From the NCBI GenBank assembly GCA_052144935.1, contig JBKQPR010000090.1, forward strand, positions 1 to 13,994: a DNA stretch of 13,994 nt, read 5' to 3'. Under the pieces are notes generated by a model. The model was not told the DNA's origin. It saw only the letters and a list, made by a program, of their open reading frames with translations, and made no database searches. Position 1 is the first letter of the stretch, and every line of letters begins with the position of its first letter. The position numbers were made by a program, and so were the translations under genes. The stretch is from JOPF133 sp052144935 (lineage in GTDB: Bacteria; Acidobacteriota; Terriglobia; Bryobacterales; Bryobacteraceae). Shown piece by piece: positions 1 through 5,915 of the stretch.

Positions 1-410
1 GTCGCCGCCATGCCGAATTGATGATAGCGCAGTTGCCCTGCGGCTTGGCGGATCCGCACGATAGCAGGCTTCCCGCGGACGAGCATGCCGCATCGTAGAG
101 AAAATACCGCACAGCGGTTTAGTTCAACCCCCATTTAGGCGTCGCTCCCCAGAAGCCTTTAGTGCTGTATCGGAAACACTCCGACGGGATGCCCGGCGGT
201 CAAGTCGGCGTCCCGCCCGCCGCGCGGTGGGCGGCGGCCCTGCGACCGCGGGCCGAGAGCGGGCATCCGCGCCGGCAAGTCAACTGTCGCCGTGGCGGTC
301 GTGGCACTTCTTTCTCTGGGTGTCAGCCTCCCCGGAATGCGGGACGGGAGGAGTTGAAAAAGGCTCCGAAGTACCCTGGATAAGCTCTGGAAAACCTGTG
401 CAAATTTCCG
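1..410. other. Non-coding or decayed left-edge region
   Basis: I see no convincing complete gene here. In the third forward frame, positions 3-98 are open from the left edge to a TAG and could be the last ~31 codons of a gene that starts outside the window. The peptide ends in DEHAAS and I do not recognise it. The reverse strand also has a short frame open to the edge, so neither is secure. One copy of the GC-rich repeat module C lies at 222-261. Just after it (about 275-356) a short forward frame encodes a hydrophobic run containing VAVVALLSLGVSLP and then stops. It could be a leftover signal peptide or chance. Confidence 0.4.
222..261 (+). repeat. Isolated copy of GC-rich repeat module C
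   Basis: These 40 bases are identical to positions 4620-4659, more than 4 kb away. The core GACCGCGGGCCGAGAGC also occurs at about 2821-2836 and 4313-4329, and with one inserted base near 4891-4907. The bases after the core (GGGCATCCGCGC) also resemble the copy at 4327-4340. The copy is in the same orientation as all others in the window, but here it stands alone without modules A, B or D. Confidence 0.85.
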
Positions 411-439
411 TTGACACTGATGAGATTCAGGATTATCCT
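411..439 (+). promoter_or_regulatory. Candidate sigma70-type promoter
   Basis: A perfect TTGACA (411-416) is followed after 17 bases by TATCCT (434-439), which matches the -10 consensus at 4 of 6 positions. Transcription would start near 446 and read rightwards toward the receiver genes at 663 and 1135, giving a leader of about 215 bases. A tandem CTAG-rich element begins right at the expected start site. This is a sequence match only, and acidobacterial promoters may differ from the consensus. Confidence 0.45.
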
Positions 440-448
440 TAGTACACT

Positions 449-471
449 CTAGTCCTAGTCCTAGGCCTAGG
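449..471. repeat. 6-bp tandem repeat of CTAG motifs with 12-bp palindrome
   Basis: Four CTAG tetramers start at 449, 455, 461 and 467, exactly 6 bases apart, as a tandem of (T/G)CCTAG. The last two copies form the perfect palindrome CCTAGGCCTAGG (460-471). The element begins about 10 bases after the candidate -10 box, so it would overlap the transcription start and early leader. It could be an operator or simple slippage DNA. Confidence 0.6.
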
Positions 472-662
472 GCTGGTGCAGATCGGTGGCTTCGGAGATC
501 ATCCATCCGAAAGCGCGAGGGGGTTGGAGCGCAATCCCGCCGACGTGACGGCTTCTAACGCCTGGACCCGACATCCGGGAACACCGAACACGTCACAGGT
601 GCGTCCATCGATGTTGAGGTGGCTATCGGTGTCGGTTGGCGTCGGAATTGAGTTGATCTTTC

Positions 663-1109
663 ATGACAGAGCAACTTCGGATGGCAAGTAGTCCCACCTT
701 ATCCGTTCTCTCCGTCAGTCCCCTAGAAGGGGATCACTTATCCTTGCGAGGCATCGTCGGTCATTCAACGAGGCTGTTTATCGCAGATCGTGTTCCGCCT
801 GCACTGGCCTTCCTGCAACGGCATGAAATTCACGTTGTTCTCTGTGAATGTGATTTGACGCCGGGGACGTGGATTGACCTGCTGGATTATATCAGGCACC
901 TGCCACATCCTCCCTCCCTGATTGTCACATCTAGGCTTGCAGACGACCGCCTTTGGGCTGAAGCTCTCAACCTGGGCGCTTGGGACGTGTTAGCGAAGCC
1001 GTTTGTTCCCAGCGAAGTCATCCAGAGCGTGAGATCCGGCTGGCAGCATTGGCACCACCAGATTCAAATACCTACTACGGCGGTGAAAGTCACGAGGACG
1101 GCAAGTTGA
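663..1109 (+). CDS. Degenerate receiver-domain (response regulator) protein
   Basis: This 148-residue protein has the size and pattern of a single CheY-like receiver domain, with no output domain. The C-terminal half is typical: a hydrophobic strand ending in IVTSR (conserved Thr) and LAKPF (conserved Lys-Pro), with GAWDVL between them. The N-terminal half is divergent. The usual acidic pair is only loosely represented (LEGD, residues 21-24). The acceptor loop reads CECDLTPGTW; Asp64 is only three residues before the Pro instead of the usual four, so the phospho-acceptor may be displaced or absent. It may be a pseudo-receiver used for protein contacts. The start at 663 lacks a strong ribosome site; ATG at 681 is an alternative. 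The next gene follows 25 bases later and is also a receiver, suggesting a shared transcript. Confidence 0.8.
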   Translation: MTEQLRMASSPTLSVLSVSPLEGDHLSLRGIVGHSTRLFIADRVPPALAFLQRHEIHVVLCECDLTPGTWIDLLDYIRHLPHPPSLIVTSRLADDRLWAEALNLGAWDVLAKPFVPSEVIQSVRSGWQHWHHQIQIPTTAVKVTRTAS

Positions 1110-1134
1110 AGATTGCTTTGCTCGGTGACCTTAA

Positions 1135-1557
1135 ATGACAATCCTGATCCTGGAGGACGAGCCTAGCGTTATGAATTTCACCCGCGCGGTCCTGACGCCA
1201 CTGGGACATACGATTCTGGAAGCGACGACGGCGGAAGAGGCGTTCCGACGTTTTGAGGAAACCGAGGGAGGAATTGATTTGCTCATTGCCGATGCGACGT
1301 TGCCGGTAAGTTCCGGTATTCGAGTGGCGTTGGAACTTCGGTCCCTGCTCCCATATCTTCGGATCATCCTGACATCTGGATATCCGCCTTACATGTGGAA
1401 CGAGCAGGATGCCGCCGAACTATTAGAACTTCCTTCGGATTCTGTTGCCACCCTGGAAAAGCCATGGGTTCCGGCACTGCTGCGGCAGACAGTCGCTCGG
1501 TTTGTTGGAATCTCCTCCACAGTGACGGCCCTTCGTAAGAAAGCGGCTGAAGATTGA
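1135..1557 (+). CDS. Single-domain response regulator (CheY-like receiver)
   Basis: This 140-residue protein is a complete receiver domain with nothing attached. The phosphorylation site is intact: acidic residues EDE at 7-9, acceptor Asp53 in LLIADATLP, conserved Thr80 in IILTSGY and Lys109 in LEKPW. Proteins of this type receive a phosphate from a histidine kinase and act by binding partners rather than DNA. No kinase gene is in the window, so the partner is unknown. It lies 25 bases after the degenerate receiver and probably shares its transcript. A GGTGA lies about 8 bases before the ATG as a weak ribosome site. Residues 92-104, between the Thr and Lys sites, form a somewhat long loop. 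Confidence 0.9.
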   Translation: MTILILEDEPSVMNFTRAVLTPLGHTILEATTAEEAFRRFEETEGGIDLLIADATLPVSSGIRVALELRSLLPYLRIILTSGYPPYMWNEQDAAELLELPSDSVATLEKPWVPALLRQTVARFVGISSTVTALRKKAAED

Positions 1558-1757
1558 TACCGCTGAGTGTGTGCTTCACCATGCAAGGGAACTGAAAAGC
1601 GATTCGAGCCGGGTTCGGTCAATCTGGCAACTTGGTGGCTGCTGATCTTTCGGGTCGATTCGACCGGCACGGTGAAGACCAACGGTAGCCGGGTACTCGT
1701 TTCGTTCACGACTGTCTGGATTTGGGCGAAAGAGCAATTCCGTGGAGGCCACTCAGA

Positions 1758-2210
1758 GTGAATGCCATGGACCTTGAAGGAATCGTTTCGGAACTTCACG
1801 TCGAACTGGAGCAGATCGACCAAGCGATCCGATGCCTGAAACGGCTGGCACTTTCGCCCTCCAAGAGAAGAAGCAGACCAGCAAAATGTTTAGTTGAGAC
1901 TAAGGCAAAGGAAAGCCCGGACACGAAAGCCAGGGAACACCGAATCGGTGCTGGTGGGCGTAGGCATACGGAATGCGTTTCAGATAATGGAGTGCCAACC
2001 TCACGGTTTGGCACCCACAAGAAAATAGCGACCAGGGCGGCAAATGATGTGATGCACAATTCCCATGGTTGGCCGGGGTCTTCGTACCGCGCCAGGCCTG
2101 GCCCCAGCGCCGCCAGCACCGCGGGTGTGGCTTTCCGGGTGAGAAAGCCCGTTCGTCCGCCGCCATCCGGTCAGTTCAGTGGTAATCACGAGTCATGGCT
2201 AAGGTGCTGA
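1758..2210 (+). CDS. Small hypothetical protein with N-terminal coiled coil, C-terminus doubtful
   Basis: A good ribosome site, GGAGG at 1744-1748, precedes a GTG at 1758 by 9 bases; an ATG at 1767 in the same frame gives the natural-looking start MDLEGIVSELHVELEQIDQA. The first ~45 residues form an amphipathic, coiled-coil-like helix followed by a basic stretch (KRRSRPAK). From memory, short acidobacterial proteins begin this way (MDLx-I-x-x-L…E-x-x-x-I-D-x-A-I) and continue with a basic RRGR-type tail. After about residue 60 the composition becomes unlike a folded protein, and the frame runs on to 2210 through apparently non-coding sequence. The original stop was probably lost, so this may be a decayed gene. 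The function is unknown. Confidence 0.5.
   Translation: MNAMDLEGIVSELHVELEQIDQAIRCLKRLALSPSKRRSRPAKCLVETKAKESPDTKAREHRIGAGGRRHTECVSDNGVPTSRFGTHKKIATRAANDVMHNSHGWPGSSYRARPGPSAASTAGVAFRVRKPVRPPPSGQFSGNHESWLRC
1992..2014. other. Short inverted repeat (hairpin)
   Basis: GTGCCAA (1992-1998) pairs with TTGGCAC (2008-2014) around a 9-base loop. It falls in the doubtful 3' part of the small forward ORF. No T-run follows on either strand, so it is not a standard intrinsic terminator. It may still mark the true end of the upstream gene. Confidence 0.35.
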
Positions 2211-2325
2211 TGTTTCCGAGGGCCGGCCGCAAAGGCAGGACCCGGTTTGCCAGCGGCATTGTCGAGTGGGAGTGCTGGTTAGAGAGCCGCGGTTCACTTC
2301 GCTCCTATAGGCCATTCGGCAGATG

Positions 2326-2460
2326 CACCAGATCCGCGTCGGCCACGCGTGCGGCCCACGATCTGCGATTGCGGTACCAAGGGCCTGGTGCGCGGCAGCA
2401 ACCCGGTGGTCGGCTCCGGCGTCTCCTTCGGCTGCTGGCGGGCCGACTACGCGAGCGCTT
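2326..2460 (+). repeat. Repeat modules A+B, copy 1 (relic reading frame)
   Basis: Module A starts with CACCAGATCCGCG (2326-2338) and runs to ATCTGCGATTGCGG (about 2360-2373). Module B follows. From there the relic frame reads ICDCGTKGLVRGSN, then VVGSGVSFGCWRAD. It aligns codon for codon with the other copies: the ten codons from AGC to GTC TCC have the same length as in the copy at 2527. An ATG stands directly before the CAC codon at 2326, but a one-base shift between CAC and ATC TGC breaks the frame. Confidence 0.7.
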
Positions 2461-2509
2461 TCCAGGATGCGCTGATGATCGGCTGCGATCCGCGCGACGG
2501 CGCCGCGCG

Positions 2510-2730
2510 GTGCGCTGGTGCGCGACAGCAAGCTGATGGACGGCCCCTCGGTCTCCCGCGGTTGCTGGCGGGCCGCCGACGTGCGCCAGCCGGCGCGCAT
2601 GACGATGGCGGCGCGAGGGCGCGGGGCCAATCGCTGCCCGGCGCCACTTGCCAGCCGCCCGGCCGAACCAGTCTTGCCGCTGCGCGCCGGGCGGCGGCCT
2701 TGCGACCCGCGGGCCAAGAGCGTCCATCAG
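2510..2730 (+). repeat. Repeat modules B+C, copy 2 (relic reading frame)
   Basis: From AGC AAG CTG (2527) the frame reads SKLMDGPSVSRGCWRA, then DVR, RMTM and NRCPAP. The block ends in a GAACCAGTCTTGC motif also present in copy 3, then a divergent module C (about 2685-2727). Differences from copies at 4425 and 4691 include synonymous third-position changes, and length differences are 3, 6 or 9 bases. That is the pattern left by a once-translated sequence. I do not think it is a working gene now, because module C and the sequence after it do not keep a shared frame between copies. Confidence 0.75.
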
Positions 2731-2802
2731 CGCGACGGCGCTCGGCTTCCCCGATCACTGCCCGGTCTTGCCGCCGCTGCCCGGCGGTCCGCCCGCTCCG
2801 CC

Positions 2803-2930
2803 GTGGGCGGCGGCCATGCGACCGCGGGCCGAGAGCACCACCCGTGCGGCGGTCCCGTTTCGCACTGCGAAGCCACCCGATCCGCGGCGGCCACGCCTAC
2901 CGGCCCAGGATCTGCGATTGTGGCTGTCGG
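2803..2930 (+). repeat. Repeat modules C-D-A, left flank of the amidohydrolase gene
   Basis: Order: module C (2803-2836), module D (CCCGTTTCGCACTGCGAAG, about 2857-2875), then module A (GATCCGCGGCGGCCACGCC to GGATCTGCGATTG, about 2879-2920). The same C-D-A order occurs at 4310-4415 in the same orientation. These two blocks therefore form imperfect direct repeats on either side of the gene at 2982-4187. Confidence 0.75.
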
Positions 2931-2981
2931 CCTCAGTGAAGATAAAGAACCCACGAAGCACCGCCTCGCACCACCGCGCCC

Positions 2982-4187
2982 TTACTCCGGCGGCGATTTG
3001 TAGACTCTGCCGCCTTTCATGACGAAAACCACGCGGCGCAACGCGGTTATGTCTTTCAGCGGATCGCCTCCCACCGCGATCAAATCCGCGTCCATTCCCT
3101 CCGCAACCGCGCCGATGCGGTTGGACATGTCGAGCGATTCGGCCGAAACCCAGGTTCCCGAGACGATTGCGGCGGACGCGTCCTGCCCGCCTTTTTGCAC
3201 GCGATAGATCAGTTCCTCGGCATTATGGCCGTGCGCGCCGGCAACCGCATCCGTTCCGAAGACAAACTTCAGGCCCTTGATGCCCAGCGCCCGTTTGAAC
3301 ATCTCAAGCGACGCTGGAATGAGCCTCGTTTCCGTGCCCTTGATGCTTTCCTCGGTGAAGCCGCCGGTGCCGATGAATTTGTCCTTATTGATGACATAAT
3401 TCTGCGCGACGACGCCGATATTCGGATCGAAATACGTTCCGTGCGCGGCGAGGAAACGCAGGGCTTCATCGTCGATCAGCGTTCCGTGTTCTACCGAAGT
3501 GCAGCCGGCCTGGGAGGCGCTCATAATCGCGTGCGAGCTATAGACGTGCACGAGCACCCGCAGCCCCTGCGCGCGGGCTTCCTGGCAAGCCGTGAGAATC
3601 TGCTCGTCGGTCATGGTCTGCGCGCCGCCGTCGCGGAAATTTTTCGACGCGAAAAGCTTGATCAGGTCCGCCCCGTCGGCCTTGGTTTGCCGGACTAGCT
3701 CGCGAAGCTGGTCGGGAGTTAACCGCGTATCGGTGATTTGACGAACCGACGTCAGAACGCGCGGCCCGGGCAGAACGTTGCGGTTGATGGCTTCCCGCAC
3801 GTCGCGATCAATAGGGCTGCCGACGCTCTGCACCGTAGTGACTCCCGCCATCAAGTCCGCGTACGCGTTTTCGAGTGCGTATCCCAACTCGGTTGCCGGC
3901 GACTCGCCGCGCCCCCCGGCCACCTTGCCATTGGGACCAAAGTGCGACGCCAGATGGACGTGCGTGTCGATCAGGCCCGGCATCAGCGTCAATCCGCCGA
4001 GGTTATATGTCACGCCACGCACCCGTGCCGACGCCCCCACGCTTCGTATCGTACCGCCTTCAACCACCACCGTCACATTGTGCCGCACGCCACCTTTGCC
4101 GTCGAGCATGGTTGAGGCTTTGAGCAGAACCGGCTGTTCCTGGGCGAACAGACAGGCCGCGGTCAGGAGAAAAATGAAAAGGCGCAT
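2982..4187 (-). CDS. Secreted amidohydrolase (imidazolonepropionase/prolidase-like)
   Basis: This 401-residue metal-dependent hydrolase of the amidohydrolase superfamily acts on an unknown amide or peptide substrate. The start at 4187 is chosen because GGAGAG lies 9 bases upstream (4197-4202) and because it yields a signal peptide (MRLFIFLLTAACLFAQEQ). Metal-site residues are all present: HVH (His76, His78) in LIDTHVHLASHFG, a candidate carboxylated Lys177 in DLIKLFASK, His214 in VLVHVYSSHA, His234 in SVEHGTLID, and Asp313 in FVFGTDAVAG. The C-terminus has the usual small beta domain (GMDADLIAVGGDPLKDI). The pattern resembles the imidazolonepropionase-like/Xaa-Pro dipeptidase branch. It stands alone, with repeat fields on both sides and no operon partner. 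A longer frame back to 4244 exists but lacks a ribosome site. Confidence 0.92.
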   Translation of the reverse strand: MRLFIFLLTAACLFAQEQPVLLKASTMLDGKGGVRHNVTVVVEGGTIRSVGASARVRGVTYNLGGLTLMPGLIDTHVHLASHFGPNGKVAGGRGESPATELGYALENAYADLMAGVTTVQSVGSPIDRDVREAINRNVLPGPRVLTSVRQITDTRLTPDQLRELVRQTKADGADLIKLFASKNFRDGGAQTMTDEQILTACQEARAQGLRVLVHVYSSHAIMSASQAGCTSVEHGTLIDDEALRFLAAHGTYFDPNIGVVAQNYVINKDKFIGTGGFTEESIKGTETRLIPASLEMFKRALGIKGLKFVFGTDAVAGAHGHNAEELIYRVQKGGQDASAAIVSGTWVSAESLDMSNRIGAVAEGMDADLIAVGGDPLKDITALRRVVFVMKGGRVYKSPPE

Positions 4188-4309
4188 CGCGTTGTTCTCT
4201 CCAGCATACAAGCAGTGCGAAATCTGAGGTAGCCTGAAGAACATAAGATTCCCGAGCGCTTTTTTACTTTGTTCTTCCCTGGCGGTCGCTCAGGAGCAGC
4301 CGATCATAG

Positions 4310-4415
4310 CCGACCGCGGGCCGAGAGCGGCCATCCGCGCGGCGGGCTCGTTTCGCGTCGTAGAAGCACCAGATCCGCGGCGGCCCTGCCCGCTGGCTCA
4401 CTATCTGCGAGTGCG
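4310..4415 (+). repeat. Repeat modules C-D-A, right flank of the amidohydrolase gene
   Basis: Partial module C (4313-4329), module D (GGCTCGTTTCGCGTCGTAGA, about 4346-4364) and module A (CACCAGATCCGCGG at 4367-4380, running to ATCTGCGAGTGCGG at about 4403-4416). In module A the frame reads HQIRGG then ICECGTRG without a break. It aligns with 2820-2930 over about 100 bases in the same orientation. Confidence 0.75.
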
Positions 4416-4420
4416 GCACC

Positions 4421-4668
4421 CGAGGGCCTTGTGCGCGCCAGCAAGCTGTCGGCGGCCCCTCGGTCTCCTGCGGCTGCTGGCGGGCCGGCCCCGACGTGCG
4501 CCGGGCGGCACGTATGACGATGCCGGCGCGGGGGCGCGTGCCGAATCGTTGCCCGGCGCCAACTGCCGGCCGCCAAGGAAGAACCAGTCTTGCTGTTGCC
4601 ACCCGGCCCCCCGACCGCTGCGCGGTGGGCGGCGGCCCTGCGACCGCGGGCCGAGAGCGTCCAGCAGC
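4421..4668 (+). repeat. Repeat modules B+C, copy 3
   Basis: Module B runs from GGCCTTGTGCGCGCCAGC (relic LVRASKL) through PSVSCGCWRA, DVR, RMTM and NRCPAP to GAACCAGTCTTGC. It has lost one base just after SKL compared with copies 2 and 4. Module C (4620-4659) is the 40-base exact match to 222-261. Synonymous differences from copy 2 include GGT/GGC, GCG/GCA, CGC/CGT (twice) and CGA/CGG. Confidence 0.75.
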
Positions 4669-4684
4669 GCGGTGGCGCCGCCCG

Positions 4685-4912
4685 GTCCACTCGTGCGGCA
4701 GCAAGCTGGTGGAAGACTCCTCGGTCTCCCGCGGCTGCTGGCGGGCCGAGATCCCTGACGTGCGCGAGGCGACGCGCGTGACGATGCCGGTGGGGCGCAT
4801 GGCGAATCGCTGCCCGGCGCCATTGCCGGCCGCCAGGCCGAACCAGCCTTGCCGTTTTTCGCCTCGAGCGTCGTGGGCGGCGGCCATGCGAACCGCGGGC
4901 CGAGAGCGTCGA
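4685..4912 (+). repeat. Repeat modules B+C, copy 4
   Basis: The relic frame reads SKLVEDSSVSRGCWRAEI, then DVR, RVTM and NRCPAPLPA. Relative to copy 2 it has 6 extra bases after the GCWRA codons and 3 fewer between TM and NRC, so the frame survives. Module C follows at 4873-4907 with one added A. Copies 3 and 4 sit head to tail with a period of about 265 bases. Confidence 0.75.
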
Positions 4913-4921
4913 TCGGCGGGG

Positions 4922-4965
4922 CGGGCCCGTTGCGCACCGCCGACCCACCAGATCCGCGGCGATCG
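4922..4965 (+). repeat. Repeat modules D-A, truncated copy
   Basis: GGGCCCGTTGCGCACCGCC (module D) is followed by CACCAGATCCGCGGCG (4946-4961), after which similarity to module A is lost. This end of the repeat field adjoins the ExbD-like fragment that begins at 4999, so the truncation may be the recombination point. Confidence 0.65.
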
Positions 4966-4998
4966 GGCAGTTCCACGGCCCGTGTTCAGCAGAGGTCC

Positions 4999-5280
4999 CT
5001 ACCGCGACACGGTCACCTTCATCCCATAGGGCGGCGCCATCTTCGTACTTTCCGCGTTCTTGGGCGGTGCAGCAAGCAACACCACCGACTTACCACGTAA
5101 AGCGTCCAAGACCGTGAGTACCTTCTGAAACGGCACTCGGGAGTCGGCCTTTACATACACGGTCTCCGCACTCAGCCTACTTAGCGCCGCAGGATCGGTG
5201 GGTTCGGCGCCAGCAAACAGTTTCCCTTCCGCCGTGATGGCTACTACAATCGCCTGTTCCGCGTCGGCTGCCCGCATCTC
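4999..5280 (-). pseudogene. ExbD/TolR-like protein, C-terminal fragment
   Basis: Reading leftwards from about 5280, the translation AIVVAITAEGKLFAGAEP…LSAETVYVKADSRVPFQKVLTV…LRGKSVVLLAAPP matches the periplasmic domain of ExbD/TolR: a beta strand with a 'xGKxxxxG' turn, then 'VYVKAD…VPFQKVLxVLD'. In intact proteins this domain follows one transmembrane helix and works with ExbB/TolQ to couple the proton gradient to the outer membrane. Here the N-terminus and helix are missing. The only start in frame, ATG at 5277, lies inside the joint with the upstream toxin remnant and has no clear ribosome site. The C-terminus, ending in YGMKVTVSR, seems complete. It is most likely a truncated leftover. 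Confidence 0.7.
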
Positions 5281-5553
5281 GCAATTCGGGCGCGAGGTCC
5301 ACGCGCGGGTCCTGTCTCCACCGGTCGTACAGTTGCAGAGCGCGCTCCAGCGTGGTGGTGCTGTCGCCCGGGGTGCCCCCCTGGGCCCTGGCGGTTCGTA
5401 AGCAGCCGCAGGAGGCCGAGCAGGGTAAACCGACAGAAGCGCAGCGGCGAGTCGTCAATGGACGCGTACCAGCGGGATGCGGAAGCGTGCTGCGCATGCA
5501 GGTCCCAGGTCAGTGCCAGCCATTACGTTGATATCAATCAAATACGAGGTCAT
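5280..5553 (-). pseudogene. vapC: PIN-domain toxin (VapC-like), frameshifted and truncated
   Basis: The start ATG (5553) overlaps the antitoxin stop by 20 bases, as in many toxin-antitoxin pairs. The first residues, MTSYLIDINV, give the PIN strand with its first acidic residue. One extra A after GTA (near 5524) shifts the frame; correcting it restores VWLALTWDLHAQHASASRWY, then DDSPLRFCRFTLLGLLRLLTN, a typical VapC core. A second frame change with extra G/C bases follows near 5390-5400, after which DSTTTLERALQLYDRWRQDP is again VapC-like. The catalytic acidic residues of the second half are missing because the sequence runs straight into the ExbD-like fragment. An intact protein would be a magnesium-dependent RNase; this one cannot be functional. 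Confidence 0.75.
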
Positions 5554-5764
5554 AGGGAGTCTCGGTATTCGGGCATAACGGTCCAGGCCGGCCCTTTCCC
5601 TTGAGCAAAGGCAGCGTGACGCGCTCGCCCTTGGGTCCGGCGCGCACCGGCACGACGCGCGCGACCGGCTGGCCGCGCTTCGTGATGACGATCCCCTCGT
5701 CCGGCAGATTCTCCAGCAACGAGAGGCACTGGCGGCGGAATTCGGTGATACTGAGGTCCTTCAT
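5534..5764 (-). CDS. Phd/YefM-type antitoxin of a VapBC-like pair
   Basis: This 76-residue protein begins MKDLSITEFRRQCLSLLENL and continues EGIVITKRGQPVARVVPV, the classic Phd/YefM pattern: an N-terminal helix-rich DNA-binding part with the 'ITKRGxPVARVVP' strand. The C-terminal ~25 residues would wrap the toxin. It would neutralise the PIN toxin encoded immediately downstream and repress its own promoter. The start at 5764 matches the family's N-terminus; the frame extends upstream to 5836 but that part is unlike the family. The antitoxin looks intact while its toxin is broken. Two TGTACATTT direct repeats just upstream are a likely operator. Confidence 0.82.
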   Translation of the reverse strand: MKDLSITEFRRQCLSLLENLPDEGIVITKRGQPVARVVPVRAGPKGERVTLPLLKGKGRPGPLCPNTETPYDLVFD

Positions 5765-5769
5765 AGCTA

Positions 5770-5790
5770 AAATGTACACCGAAATGTACA
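5770..5790 (-). promoter_or_regulatory. Putative autoregulatory operator of the antitoxin
   Basis: Two copies of AAATGTACA (5770-5778 and 5782-5790, read on the + strand) lie 12 bases apart, 6 bases before the antitoxin start codon. Each contains the palindrome TGTACA. Paired short palindromes of this kind just before a Phd/YefM gene are typical binding sites for the antitoxin itself. This is an inference from position and symmetry. Confidence 0.5.
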
Positions 5791-5915
5791 CAAGGTCCCG
5801 GCGGCCCCGGCGGCGTCCGCTGTCCGCCCGCCACAAAGCAGCCCTAACCCGACCCTCCCGCCCCTCGCGGGTTTGTGCATCTAACGGGGATCGGTTAACA
5901 TCTCTATATAAGCGG

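Noticed and set aside
1567..1761. Short plus-strand frame between the second receiver and the small protein
   Set aside because: No ribosome site precedes it, the peptide is not recognisable, and its last bases hold the ribosome site of the next gene.
2001..2189. Minus-strand frames with a hydrophobic stretch (ITSFAALVAIFLWV)
   Set aside because: One frame could be the tail of a membrane protein, but there is no family match I can name, no clear start or ribosome site, and the frame continues into unlikely sequence.
2326..4965. CRISPR array or integron attC array
   Set aside because: The repeats are long (modules of 40-170 bases), diverged, without uniform spacers, and no cas or integrase gene is present. 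They are not clear inverted repeats like attC sites.
5601..5915. Upstream extension of the DUF1592-type gene to 5601
   Set aside because: It overlaps the antitoxin gene and its operator and would bury the signal peptide about 115 residues inside the protein.
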